Part shown: positions 7,878-15,779 of the stretch, piece after piece
Layout: each line of letters opens with the position of its first letter
How positions within the stretch are numbered: position 1 is the first letter of the stretch
Source of the DNA: an uncultured Lachnospiraceae bacterium
Lineage (GTDB): Bacteria; Bacillota; Clostridia; Lachnospirales; Lachnospiraceae
Reading direction: 5' to 3'
Assembly: GCA_910584205.1 (NCBI GenBank)
Contig: CAJUAA010000013.1
Coordinates: forward strand, 24,432-88,431
DNA: 64,000 bases
Position numbers and translations under genes: made by a program
Notes under the pieces: generated by a model
Database searches by the model: none
Seen by the model: only the letters and a program-made list of their open reading frames with translations
What the model was told of the DNA's origin: nothing

Positions 7878-8876
7878 TCAATCTTTCGGTGATTCCTGTA
7901 CCGTTCCCTTCAGGGAAACCATACGTATCTCTACCCGATACGCCTTTTTCTCCCCTGGTTTCAGGAATTTCAGCATCCCGGTCCTGCGCATGACGTCCCG
8001 GCCGTCCGGATAGCAGTTTCCGCATTCCAGCCCGAGCACATAATCCCGGACTCCCATCATCTTCCATTCCACAAACCCGTCCAGCTCTCCGGCATCAAAA
8101 CGGATCTCCAGCCCCAGTCCCAGTTTGGGCTGGCAGATGGACGCATATCCGTCCCGGCCGGAAAACCGGTGATAATAACACCGCTCCTGATACCCCGCCG
8201 TGGGCTTCTCCATCTGCATCCAGTTTGCAAGGTCCGCCGCCGCATGATCGTCCCGCGGACGGACCTCCGCAGACGGAATGTTCACGATACTGTCTTCATC
8301 CAACAAGGGATATCCCATGTTCATATGGTAGAGGACCTCCAGCGGTTCCGTCCGGTCTCCTGTATTCTCAATGACATCGCAGATCGTAAAGGCATTCTCC
8401 ATCGTAGAAACCCGCACTTCCCGCTCCATCCGGAGTTTCCGGCCGAAGATCGTTTCATCTTTGACCGTTGTATGCACCACGAGCATTCCTTCTTCTTCTG
8501 TCCAGTACGCCTGTTCGCAGGGCAGGTTGGCAATGGAGCCGTGAAGAGGCAGCTCCTCTCCCTCATCCACGCACGGGCTGCCCACCGCCTGCAGCCCGCA
8601 GGTGGTCAGAAATCCGGCGGTAAACGACTGCAGCCAGTTGCTGCCGACGCTGTCATAATACGCCGGGGCCACATAGCCGCAGGGCGACAGATAGCTCATA
8701 TTGATCCCCCGAAACCGCAGTCTTGTAATATCCCCCGCCCGGTCAGGAGAGACCGTAAGCTCCAGCCCTCTTCCATTGCTGATCTCATACAGGCGCATCC
8801 CGTCGCCCTTTCCTCCCACCAGCCGGTGTTCCTCGACTCCGTACAGCTGGGAATCGTGTCCAATATACGGATTCAT
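7878..8876 (-). CDS. DUF4432 aldose-1-epimerase-like protein
   Basis: A 332-residue beta-sandwich protein of the galactose-mutarotase superfamily (DUF4432). Seen: LYEISNGRGLELTVSPDRAGDI near the N-terminus, HGSIANLP (the family's HG motif), YHMNMGYPLLDE and the C-terminal LGLECGNCYPDGRD. The start is the ATG of MNPYIG, 7 nt after GGAGG; the ATG two codons upstream is too close to that site. It is last in the operon with an FGGY kinase, an isomerase and an aldolase, where a mutarotase would supply the correct anomer. Exact sugar unknown. Confidence 0.75.
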   Translation of the reverse strand: MNPYIGHDSQLYGVEEHRLVGGKGDGMRLYEISNGRGLELTVSPDRAGDITRLRFRGINMSYLSPCGYVAPAYYDSVGSNWLQSFTAGFLTTCGLQAVGSPCVDEGEELPLHGSIANLPCEQAYWTEEEGMLVVHTTVKDETIFGRKLRMEREVRVSTMENAFTICDVIENTGDRTEPLEVLYHMNMGYPLLDEDSIVNIPSAEVRPRDDHAAADLANWMQMEKPTAGYQERCYYHRFSGRDGYASICQPKLGLGLEIRFDAGELDGFVEWKMMGVRDYVLGLECGNCYPDGRDVMRRTGMLKFLKPGEKKAYRVEIRMVSLKGTVQESPKD

Positions 8877-8906
8877 AACCATACCTCCTCTTTGTCTCTG
8901 TTCCGC

Positions 8907-10406
8907 TCACACAAGCGGCCGCACCGCTTCGTATATCCTGCGGTAGCGCTCGTATACCTGCATATAGCGTTCATGCATGTCCGGGCGGGGCATGTACGTT
9001 ACGGTCTCCTCCACCATATACTCCGCCGCCTCTTTCAGATCCCGAAACGCTCCGATGGCAACCCCTGTAAGCATGGCGCTGCCAACCGTCCCCGCGTCCG
9101 CGGTCTCCAGAGCCGTGATGGGAAGGTTCAGCACATCCGCTTTCATCTGCATCCAGACGGCGGAACGGGCGCCTCCTCCTGTAGCGTTCAGCTTTTCGAA
9201 ATGGACGCCGGATCCTGCAAGCGCCCGATAATTCAGATACATCTCATATGCGACCCCTTCCATGCATCCCCGGTAGATATCCGCCGCCGTGGATTCCGTG
9301 GTAAGCCCCAGGATCACGCCTCTGGAACCGGTATCCATGTAGGGAGTCGCCGCTCCTGCAAAATGAGGCAGCACCAGAAGATCCCCCGGGCCGTCCGCCC
9401 TCTGTTCCAGATAGGTCTTCTCCAGCAGCTCATGGACCGGTATTCCCTGCTTTCCTGCCTGCTCCTGTTCCCCCTTTGCAAGCTTTTCCACACACCACTG
9501 GATCAGTGCACCGCCCGTATAGGAAAAGGCATATGCCACATAGGTTCCCGGCACCACATACGGCACCACGGAAAAATATCCTTCGTACATCCGGTCAATA
9601 TCCGGCATCTCATCATAGATGGGCGTCAGACATTCCACGGTCCCCGCACCGTCCACCGCCACGCTTCCGTCAAAGGCTCCCGCTCCCACGGCCGCCGCCA
9701 CCTGGTCATGGCTGACCGTGACAATCTGCGTCCCGGCGGACAGCCCTGTCCGTTCCACCGCTTCCGGAAGGATGGTCCCTGCGGCGCTTCCCGTGGGAAC
9801 GCATGCAGAGAACAGGTCCCGGTCGATCCCAGCCGCTTCCAGCACCCGGCCGCTCCAGTCCAGTGCATGGATGTCAAACGCCATGGTCCTGGCAGCCAAA
9901 GAATAGTCGATCTGCGCTTTCTTCGTCAGATGGAACACCACATAGTCCTCCATCAGAAATATATGTCCTGCCTCATGATAAATATCCGGCCGATGCTTTT
10001 TCATCCACATCAGCTTGCAGATACTGTACATCTCATGGGGCCGAAGGCCGGTGATCCGTGCAATCTCTTTCGCTCCCAGCCGCTCCGTAAGCTCCTGACA
10101 CTCCTCGCTTCCTCTGGGGTCCGTATACAGCATGGCAGGATGCAGCGGATTTCCTTCTTCATCCGTCAGGACAAAGGTCTCTCCAAAACTGGTGACGCCA
10201 AGCCCCCCGATATCCGGATATACGGCCGTCATCTCCCGGAGAACCGCACAGACTCCTTCCATCAATACGGAAATATCGATCTCGTGGCTTCCCACCGCCC
10301 GCCGCACCGGATAATCGCGGTATGCCTTCCCCAGATAGTTTCCCTGTTCGTCGAACACCGTGCATTTGCAGCCGGTGGTCCCAATATCAAGCCCGGCTAT
10401 TTTCAT
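8907..10406 (-). CDS. FGGY-family carbohydrate kinase
   Basis: A 499-residue sugar kinase of the xylulokinase/ribulokinase/fuculokinase superfamily. The phosphate-1 motif is MKIAGLDIGTTGCKCTVFD at the N-terminus. The catalytic aspartate lies in VSHDQVAAAVGAG (about residue 230), and the second FGGY signature and adenosine motif appear as LNATGGGARSAVWMQMKADV near residue 405. The start is the ATG with GGAGGG upstream; a longer frame toward 10493 has no ribosome site. Together with the isomerase and aldolase genes it implies ketose phosphorylation, probably at C1; the substrate is not resolvable by eye. Confidence 0.85.
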   Translation of the reverse strand: MKIAGLDIGTTGCKCTVFDEQGNYLGKAYRDYPVRRAVGSHEIDISVLMEGVCAVLREMTAVYPDIGGLGVTSFGETFVLTDEEGNPLHPAMLYTDPRGSEECQELTERLGAKEIARITGLRPHEMYSICKLMWMKKHRPDIYHEAGHIFLMEDYVVFHLTKKAQIDYSLAARTMAFDIHALDWSGRVLEAAGIDRDLFSACVPTGSAAGTILPEAVERTGLSAGTQIVTVSHDQVAAAVGAGAFDGSVAVDGAGTVECLTPIYDEMPDIDRMYEGYFSVVPYVVPGTYVAYAFSYTGGALIQWCVEKLAKGEQEQAGKQGIPVHELLEKTYLEQRADGPGDLLVLPHFAGAATPYMDTGSRGVILGLTTESTAADIYRGCMEGVAYEMYLNYRALAGSGVHFEKLNATGGGARSAVWMQMKADVLNLPITALETADAGTVGSAMLTGVAIGAFRDLKEAAEYMVEETVTYMPRPDMHERYMQVYERYRRIYEAVRPLV

Positions 10407-10444
10407 CCCGATCCCTCCAAATCTTCTTCCTGACAGCCCCGGAG

Positions 10445-10494
10445 CGTGTCTGCGTTCCCGGCATGCAGATGCCGGGAATGCATCTGCAAACACG
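10445..10494 (-). other. long intercistronic hairpin
   Basis: An outer stem CGTGTCTGC/GCAAACACG and an inner stem TTCCCGGCAT/ATGCCGGGAA close a 4-nt loop, filling most of the 90 bp between the isomerase and kinase genes. There is no U-tract, so it is more likely an RNA processing or stabilising element than a terminator. Confidence 0.5.
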
Positions 10495-10496
10495 TT

Positions 10497-11903
10497 CTAA
10501 CCATCAATATCCACCCAGTCATATCCCAGATAGACCGTAAACGCCTCTTTCAGAATCTCTTTCATGTGGCCAGCTCCCACAGAGGTATGGTGCTTGAATC
10601 CGCCTCTGGCAAGCCGGATCATCTTGTCCTGCATATCCGGAATCTTGCAGACGCCTCCGCAGCCGAAGAACGCATCCTCGATGGGATCGTCCGTAAATTC
10701 CGCCTCGCTGGCATAGACGACGATCTTCCCGTCCTTCGTCTGGCAGTTGGAGAGCGTCACCTTTCCCGGCCGGATCCGCCCCTCATTGGTCCCGCATCCG
10801 GAACCCGGATCTGTCTTGTCGAACATTTTATGGCTGGTGACCCTTCCCCGATCGGTCATGAGGCTTTTAGGAACCGGCCCGCAGTGGAACAGGATCACCT
10901 TGTTCTCGTCCTCCCCGTAATTGTTGTTCCAGTCCAGCACAGTCGTGGGCGTCTCGCCGGCAAGCGCCATGGCGCGCATGGTGACGGCAGAACACATGTC
11001 GATCTCACAGGACGCGGCAATGCCCCGGTCATTTAACTCGGACAGCAGCACGCAGGGACACACCCGGAGGATCTCCTCCATCTCATTCCAGCAGCGCAGG
11101 GCAATGGCGTCCAGATGATAGGTGCGGATATACTCGTCGATCACTACCGAGATTTTTGCCAGCGTCCGTTTTTTGTCCTCCGGCACGCCGGAAAAATCCG
11201 AGTAGGCTTCCAGATCCGCCTCTTTCTTCCTCACCGTTTCATCGTCATCCGCCAGCTTCCCCACCTTGAACACCAGTTCGGACAGGTCGAAGGATTCCAC
11301 ATTGATCCCATATTTCTGCATGGTGATTTCATCAAAACGGACGGTTTTAAACGCCGTCGTTCTGGCTCCGATGCAGCCGATATTGCAGCGCTTCATCCCG
11401 TTTACCACCCGACAGACGGCGGCAAAATCTTTAAGATTCTGCGCAAACGCCTCCGATAAAGGATGCACCACATGGGGTTTCATCACCGTAAAGGGCACCT
11501 GATATTGAGTAAATACATCCGTCACGGAGAATTTTCCGCAGAACGCATCCCGCCTGTGGGCAAAATCCATCTTTCCGATCTCGTCCGGATACGCCTGCAT
11601 GAGGATCGGCACGCCCGCATCCTGCAGGGCGGTGATGGCGCCGTTCTCATCCGCGAAGATCGGCATGGAAAAGATCACGCCGTCGTACTGCCCTTCATGT
11701 TCCTTCAGCCATTTTGCATACAGAAGCCCCTCGTCCCGCGTCTCGATCCCGCCGAACCGGGTAAGCTCCGCGTCCATGGCAATATAGTCATAGCCCGCAT
11801 CCGTCACCGCTTTGGTCATATCCTCTCTGGCGCCGTAGATCAGTTCTCCCGGCATAAACCCCCGGTTGCAGAACGCCAGCGCAAATGTCATCTTTCTTCC
11901 CAT
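10497..11903 (-). CDS. L-fucose/L-arabinose isomerase-family protein
   Basis: A 468-residue protein of the fucose-isomerase-like family (COG2407). Seen: an N-terminal Rossmann-like part (GVIFSMPIFADENGAITAL), then CNIGCIGARTTAFKTVRFDE, and the C-terminal metal-site region with acidic residues in ASCEIDMCSAV and TTVLDWNNNYGED followed by FHCGPVPKS. Family members isomerise aldoses such as fucose or arabinose, or sulfoquinovose-like hexoses, to ketoses; the substrate here is not determined. An alternative start is MTFALAF four codons in. It sits second in the aldolase-isomerase-kinase-mutarotase order. Confidence 0.75.
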   Translation of the reverse strand: MGRKMTFALAFCNRGFMPGELIYGAREDMTKAVTDAGYDYIAMDAELTRFGGIETRDEGLLYAKWLKEHEGQYDGVIFSMPIFADENGAITALQDAGVPILMQAYPDEIGKMDFAHRRDAFCGKFSVTDVFTQYQVPFTVMKPHVVHPLSEAFAQNLKDFAAVCRVVNGMKRCNIGCIGARTTAFKTVRFDEITMQKYGINVESFDLSELVFKVGKLADDDETVRKKEADLEAYSDFSGVPEDKKRTLAKISVVIDEYIRTYHLDAIALRCWNEMEEILRVCPCVLLSELNDRGIAASCEIDMCSAVTMRAMALAGETPTTVLDWNNNYGEDENKVILFHCGPVPKSLMTDRGRVTSHKMFDKTDPGSGCGTNEGRIRPGKVTLSNCQTKDGKIVVYASEAEFTDDPIEDAFFGCGGVCKIPDMQDKMIRLARGGFKHHTSVGAGHMKEILKEAFTVYLGYDWVDIDG

Positions 11904-11989
11904 GGTAAAATACTCCCTTCTTTTTTCCGTTGTCGTAGAAACGGCATTCCATTTTTCCGTTTATCAATTCTGGATCATATGGAGAACCG

Positions 11990-12859
11990 TCAGCACATGG
12001 CGAACTGGCGCATGGCCTCTTTTACATTCTCCTTCATGGCCCGTACCGCCGCCAGGGACAGGGAGGAAAAGAAGACCGGCTCCCCTTCTTTCAGGCCCTT
12101 CAGGCACGCCAGCGCCCCGCTGCCGCCGGCTTTATCCATATAGGTAAAATAATTCACCTTCCGCACGCCCGCTTCGATGGCCTTCTGGAAATCCTCTCTG
12201 CTGACGCCGGAACCGCCGTGCATGACCACCGGAATATTCCCGGTGCGTCTGCGCACCCCGCGCACCACGTCAAAATCCAGCTTCGGCTCTGTAAGGTAGA
12301 TGCCGTGGGTAGTGCCAAAAGAACAGGCGAGGGCGTCGATTCCCGTCTCTTTTACAAAGTCTGCCGCAAGCTCCGGGTCTGTATAGATCTTTGTCTCATC
12401 CTCCGCGCCGGAACCGTCTCCCGCCCCGGACTCCCTTCTGCCCATGGAACCCAGCTCCGCCTCCACAGAAGCGCCCGTCCGGGCCGCCATCTCCACCGCT
12501 TTCTTCGTGTTCGCCAGATTTTCCTCATAGGGAAGCACCGACCCGTCGTACATGATCGAAGTGAAGCCCAGCTCCAGCGCCTGCTTAAGGTACGTGAGCG
12601 TCTCCCCATGGTCCAGATGGACGCACACCGGAACGGATGCCTTTTTTGCCGCTTCCACCATAACCGGCCCGATCACGGAAAGCGAAAGCCATGGCTCATG
12701 GCACTGGGCAAACTGGACGATGACCGGAAGTTCCAGTTCATCCGCCGCCTCCAGCACCGCCTGCAGGCTTTCCAGATTGGGCGTATTGAAGGAACCGACG
12801 GCAATCTTCCGTTCTTCGGCAATCTTCATGATTTCCTTTAATGTGACTAACAACTGCAT
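11990..12859 (-). CDS. class II fructose/tagatose-bisphosphate aldolase family protein
   Basis: A 289-residue zinc-dependent ketose-phosphate aldolase (Fba/GatY type). Zinc ligands and the active site are visible: HLDHGE (about residues 81-86), AELGSMGRRE, GTTHGIY and VMHGGSGVS. The start ATG at 12859 follows AAAGGTGG; a GTG two codons upstream is less well placed. It is the first gene of the operon and would cleave the phosphorylated ketose made by the kinase. Such aldolases usually act on 1,6-bisphosphates, whereas FGGY kinases usually make 1- or 5-phosphates, so the exact route is open. Confidence 0.85.
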   Translation of the reverse strand: MQLLVTLKEIMKIAEERKIAVGSFNTPNLESLQAVLEAADELELPVIVQFAQCHEPWLSLSVIGPVMVEAAKKASVPVCVHLDHGETLTYLKQALELGFTSIMYDGSVLPYEENLANTKKAVEMAARTGASVEAELGSMGRRESGAGDGSGAEDETKIYTDPELAADFVKETGIDALACSFGTTHGIYLTEPKLDFDVVRGVRRRTGNIPVVMHGGSGVSREDFQKAIEAGVRKVNYFTYMDKAGGSGALACLKGLKEGEPVFFSSLSLAAVRAMKENVKEAMRQFAMC

Positions 12860-12964
12860 CTCCACCTTTCTGTTCGTACTCTGCAGGCTCTGAAACCTGC
12901 AGGAAACTGCTTTTATTTTACCTGGAAAAAGCGGAAATTTATATAGAGGTTTGTTCCTTTTCCT

Positions 12965-12992
12965 TTGAATTTGTTCGCAGATGTGCTAGAAT
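12965..12992 (+). promoter_or_regulatory. probable promoter of the AraC-family gene
   Basis: TTGAAT (12965-12970), a 16-bp spacer and TAGAAT (12987-12992), 45 bp before the GTG start. The 178 bp between the divergent aldolase and AraC genes must also hold the operon promoter, for which no clear hexamers were found. Confidence 0.4.
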
Positions 12993-13037
12993 TTTAAAGT
13001 AGAATAAGAAATTTTATGCGAAAGAGAGGACGACCCT

Positions 13038-13892
13038 GTGATCTCCAGCTTTGACCTGTCCAAACTGAAGCTTTTACTGAAAGATTTTCATCACATGACC
13101 CGGATCCGCATCACCGTATTTGACGATTCCTTCCATGAACTTGCCGCGTATCCGGAACTACCCGCGCCCTTCTGCCAGATCATCCGCTCGGACCCGGAGG
13201 CCGCCGCCTGCTGCCACCGCTGCGACAAACGGGCGTGCGAGACCGCCGCAAAGCGCAGGACCCTCTATACCTACCGCTGCCATGCCGGGCTCACCGAAAG
13301 CATCACCCCGATCATCATCGGAAACATTCCCATCGGATACCTGCTGTTCGGACAGGTTTTTTCTTATCCCTCCTATGAAGAGGGGTGGCGGCAGATTCAG
13401 GATCTGTGCCGGGGCTACCGGATTAACTTTGACGCACTGAACGCCGCCTGCCGGAAGCAGCCGGCCGTCACGGCAGACTACATCTCCTCCGCTTCCCATA
13501 TCATGCAGGCCGTCGCTTCTTTTCTGTGCATGGAACGGATGGTGACGCTGCGCCGCCAGGAGCTCCCGGTGCAGATCGACGAATATATCCAGATGCATTT
13601 TACGGAGAAACTGGACGCTGCATCGCTGGCCGGGCAGTTCGGCATCGGCAGAACGCAGCTCTACAAGATCGCAAAGCAGAATTACGGCGTGGGGATCGCA
13701 GAGCATATCCGGAATCTCCGCATGGAAAAAGCCCGGAAGCTGCTGGCAGAGCAGTCTGGGCTTACGCTCGTACAGATCGCGTCCGAATGCGGATTTGACG
13801 ATTACAACTATTTCATTACGGTCTTTAAGCGGGTTGTGGGCATGCCCCCGAAGGCTTACGCCCGTTCCATGGGCCGCCCGGAAGAGAAATGA
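13038..13892 (+). CDS. AraC-family regulator with PocR ligand-binding domain
   Basis: A 284-residue regulator. Residues ~1-165 are a PocR-type sensory domain with its Cys/His pattern (CCHRCDKRACE, then YRCHAGL) and IPIGYLLFGQV. Residues ~185-284 are a two-HTH AraC DNA-binding domain (LAGQFGIGRTQLYKIAKQNYG; IASECGFDDYNYFITVFKRVVGMPP). GTG start after GAGAGGA. It is divergent from the aldolase/isomerase/kinase operon and is the obvious candidate activator of it, probably responding to a pathway sugar or phosphate; PocR domains are known to bind small hydrocarbon or sugar-derived ligands. Confidence 0.85.
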   Translation: MISSFDLSKLKLLLKDFHHMTRIRITVFDDSFHELAAYPELPAPFCQIIRSDPEAAACCHRCDKRACETAAKRRTLYTYRCHAGLTESITPIIIGNIPIGYLLFGQVFSYPSYEEGWRQIQDLCRGYRINFDALNAACRKQPAVTADYISSASHIMQAVASFLCMERMVTLRRQELPVQIDEYIQMHFTEKLDAASLAGQFGIGRTQLYKIAKQNYGVGIAEHIRNLRMEKARKLLAEQSGLTLVQIASECGFDDYNYFITVFKRVVGMPPKAYARSMGRPEEK

Positions 13893-13904
13893 CCGCCGTC
13901 TCTC

Positions 13905-15650
13905 TTACCCCTCTGCACCCTGGCACCGTTCCACCGCAGCCCTGCACCGGTTTCTGAAACATGCGATCCCGTACTGCAGAACGCTTTCCATCCCCTCTTC
14001 ATAGAGCTTCTCCGTATATCCTTTCGTACGGATCTGCTCCAGCGCATTTTGGCATTCTGCCTCCAGCTCTCCCTGCTGCGCGTATTTTACCTCGATCACG
14101 ATTCCGGTATTCTCTTCGTCAATCCGAATCTGGATATCGCTGTATCCGTCGCCGGACTGCCGGTCGGACCTTACGTACCAGCCGTCTTTGAATCCGAGGA
14201 TTCCAAGTAAAATTCCATGATAAAAATTTTCCTTCGTATCCTTTCTTACAAACGTATCCCGGATACTGACGGTCCTGCCCAGATAAGCGGAAAACTGCCG
14301 CTCCACACCGTCCGCGTCTCCGTTTTTCAGCGCTTCACAGAATGCCTGCAGCGCCTCCCCATCCCTTTTTACGTCCTCTTTAAACATGGTCATGATCTGT
14401 CTGGTGTAAATCTGCCGAATCTCCCGGTTGGGAATGGCCAGATGATAAAGGTCTCCCTCTACCTTTCCCCGCTGTGTCAGATATCCCGTGACAAAAAGCA
14501 CGCTCCACAGATGGTCAATGGAATCGTACAGCCGGTTATAGGTCAGTTCCTGATGGATCTCCTTGACTACCGTTTCCCCGGCGATCAGATTTTCCAGCTC
14601 TCCTTTGGTCATGCCTTTTCCCGTCTTCTCGATAAAACGCCGGATCACTTCGTTTCCGCTGGTATTCGACCAGAAATTTTCCGGATCGGCATCTGGATCC
14701 GCACGAAGCTTACTGCAATAGCAGATCACATCCCATGGACAGTAAACCCTCTGGTCACCAAAACAGTATCCGTCATACCATTCTTTTACCGTATCATACC
14801 TGTCCAGGAGGCCGTAATATTCCAAAAGCGCCCGTACCTCTTCATCCGTAAAACCAAACTTCTCTGCAAAACGCGCATCTGTAATCGGAAAAATCTTCAG
14901 ATTATTCAGCCCGGTAAAGATACTCTCCTTTGCCACCCGCAGACACCCGGTCATTACTGCGAACTGAAGGCTTCCATTTGTTTTTACAGCCTGTTCAAAC
15001 ATGTTGCGGATCACCATGACCATCTGCTCATAATATCCGTTTTCACTGGCCTTCGCCAGCGGCACATCATACTCGTCGATCAAGATGATGACTTTTTTTC
15101 CGTAATGCTTTTCCAGCAGAAACGACAGCGTCTTAAGGCTCCCGGTCAGCGCGGCGTCTGACATAACAAAGCCCGTCCGTCCGGTCCGGTCAATGGTTAC
15201 CAGCTGCTCATACTGCTGCTTCTCCCTGTCCGTCAGACAGTCGCTTTCCAGAAGATACTGAAAGCGCAAGGCCTCCATTCCGATTACCGAGCACAGAAGC
15301 TCTCTCGCCATGGCATAATCGCTTCCGTTCACGCTCTTCAGCGATACGGACACCACCGGAAACTTTCCCATATAAGTTTCACACAGTTCTGTTTCCTCCG
15401 CAATCTCCATGCCCTCAAACAGTTCTTTTCTATGGTTGTTTCCAACCTCAAAAAAGGTCTTCAGCATATCCATATTCAGAGATTTTCCAAAACGTCTGGG
15501 ACGGGTAAACAAATTGACCTTTCCCCAGTTCTCCAGAAGTTCCCGGATCATCCCCGTCTTATCCACATAGTAAAAGCCCTCTGTCCGGATCTCTTCAAAG
15601 CTCTCAATCCCTATGGGCAGCTTCTTTTTTCCGGCGCTCCTTCTCTTCAT
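13905..15650 (-). CDS. AAA-ATPase-like / PD-(D/E)XK nuclease-like protein (DUF1703 type)
   Basis: A 581-residue protein of the 'AAA-ATPase_like + PDDEXK_9' family, abundant in gut Firmicutes and Bacteroidetes. The N-terminus PIGIESFEEIRTEGFYYVDKT is characteristic. Walker A is RPRRFGKSLNMDML, Walker B is KVIILIDEYDVPLAKA. The C-terminal nuclease-like core is GYSDIQIRIDEENTGIVIEVKYA (Asp ... Glu-x-Lys). Start MKRRSAGKKK. Biological role unknown; these genes are often multicopy and patchily distributed, as if mobile. It is transcribed alone from its own promoter and converges with the AraC gene 12 bp away. Confidence 0.8.
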   Translation of the reverse strand: MKRRSAGKKKLPIGIESFEEIRTEGFYYVDKTGMIRELLENWGKVNLFTRPRRFGKSLNMDMLKTFFEVGNNHRKELFEGMEIAEETELCETYMGKFPVVSVSLKSVNGSDYAMARELLCSVIGMEALRFQYLLESDCLTDREKQQYEQLVTIDRTGRTGFVMSDAALTGSLKTLSFLLEKHYGKKVIILIDEYDVPLAKASENGYYEQMVMVIRNMFEQAVKTNGSLQFAVMTGCLRVAKESIFTGLNNLKIFPITDARFAEKFGFTDEEVRALLEYYGLLDRYDTVKEWYDGYCFGDQRVYCPWDVICYCSKLRADPDADPENFWSNTSGNEVIRRFIEKTGKGMTKGELENLIAGETVVKEIHQELTYNRLYDSIDHLWSVLFVTGYLTQRGKVEGDLYHLAIPNREIRQIYTRQIMTMFKEDVKRDGEALQAFCEALKNGDADGVERQFSAYLGRTVSIRDTFVRKDTKENFYHGILLGILGFKDGWYVRSDRQSGDGYSDIQIRIDEENTGIVIEVKYAQQGELEAECQNALEQIRTKGYTEKLYEEGMESVLQYGIACFRNRCRAAVERCQGAEG

Positions 15651-15687
15651 ACGGCGTCCACTTTCTGCTTCCTTATGGCTTATTCTC

Positions 15688-15716
15688 AGTATACCCCAAA
15701 CGCCGCCGGGAATCAA
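15688..15716 (-). promoter_or_regulatory. sigma-A promoter of the AAA/PDDEXK gene
   Basis: On the minus strand TTGATT (15716-15711), a 17-bp spacer and TATACT (15693-15688), 38 bp before the start at 15650. Confidence 0.65.
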
Positions 15717-15730
15717 ATTGAAAAGTAACA

Positions 15731-15770
15731 TAAAATCGGAGCAGATCACCTCTTTGGAATCTGCTCCGAT
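15731..15770 (-). terminator. intrinsic terminator of the fructoside PTS operon
   Basis: A perfect 12-bp stem ATCGGAGCAGAT / ATCTGCTCCGAT with a 12-nt loop, followed on the minus strand by TTTTA. It lies 10 bp after the PTS stop codon and just before the promoter of the next gene. Confidence 0.8.
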
Positions 15771-15779
15771 CTATGTACT

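Noticed and set aside
8169..10433. A 754-codon open frame on the + strand
   Set aside because: It is antisense to the DUF4432 and FGGY kinase genes, which have clear motifs and ribosome sites. Its own protein is basic, His/Pro-rich and lacks any recognisable domain, as expected for GC-rich antisense shadow.
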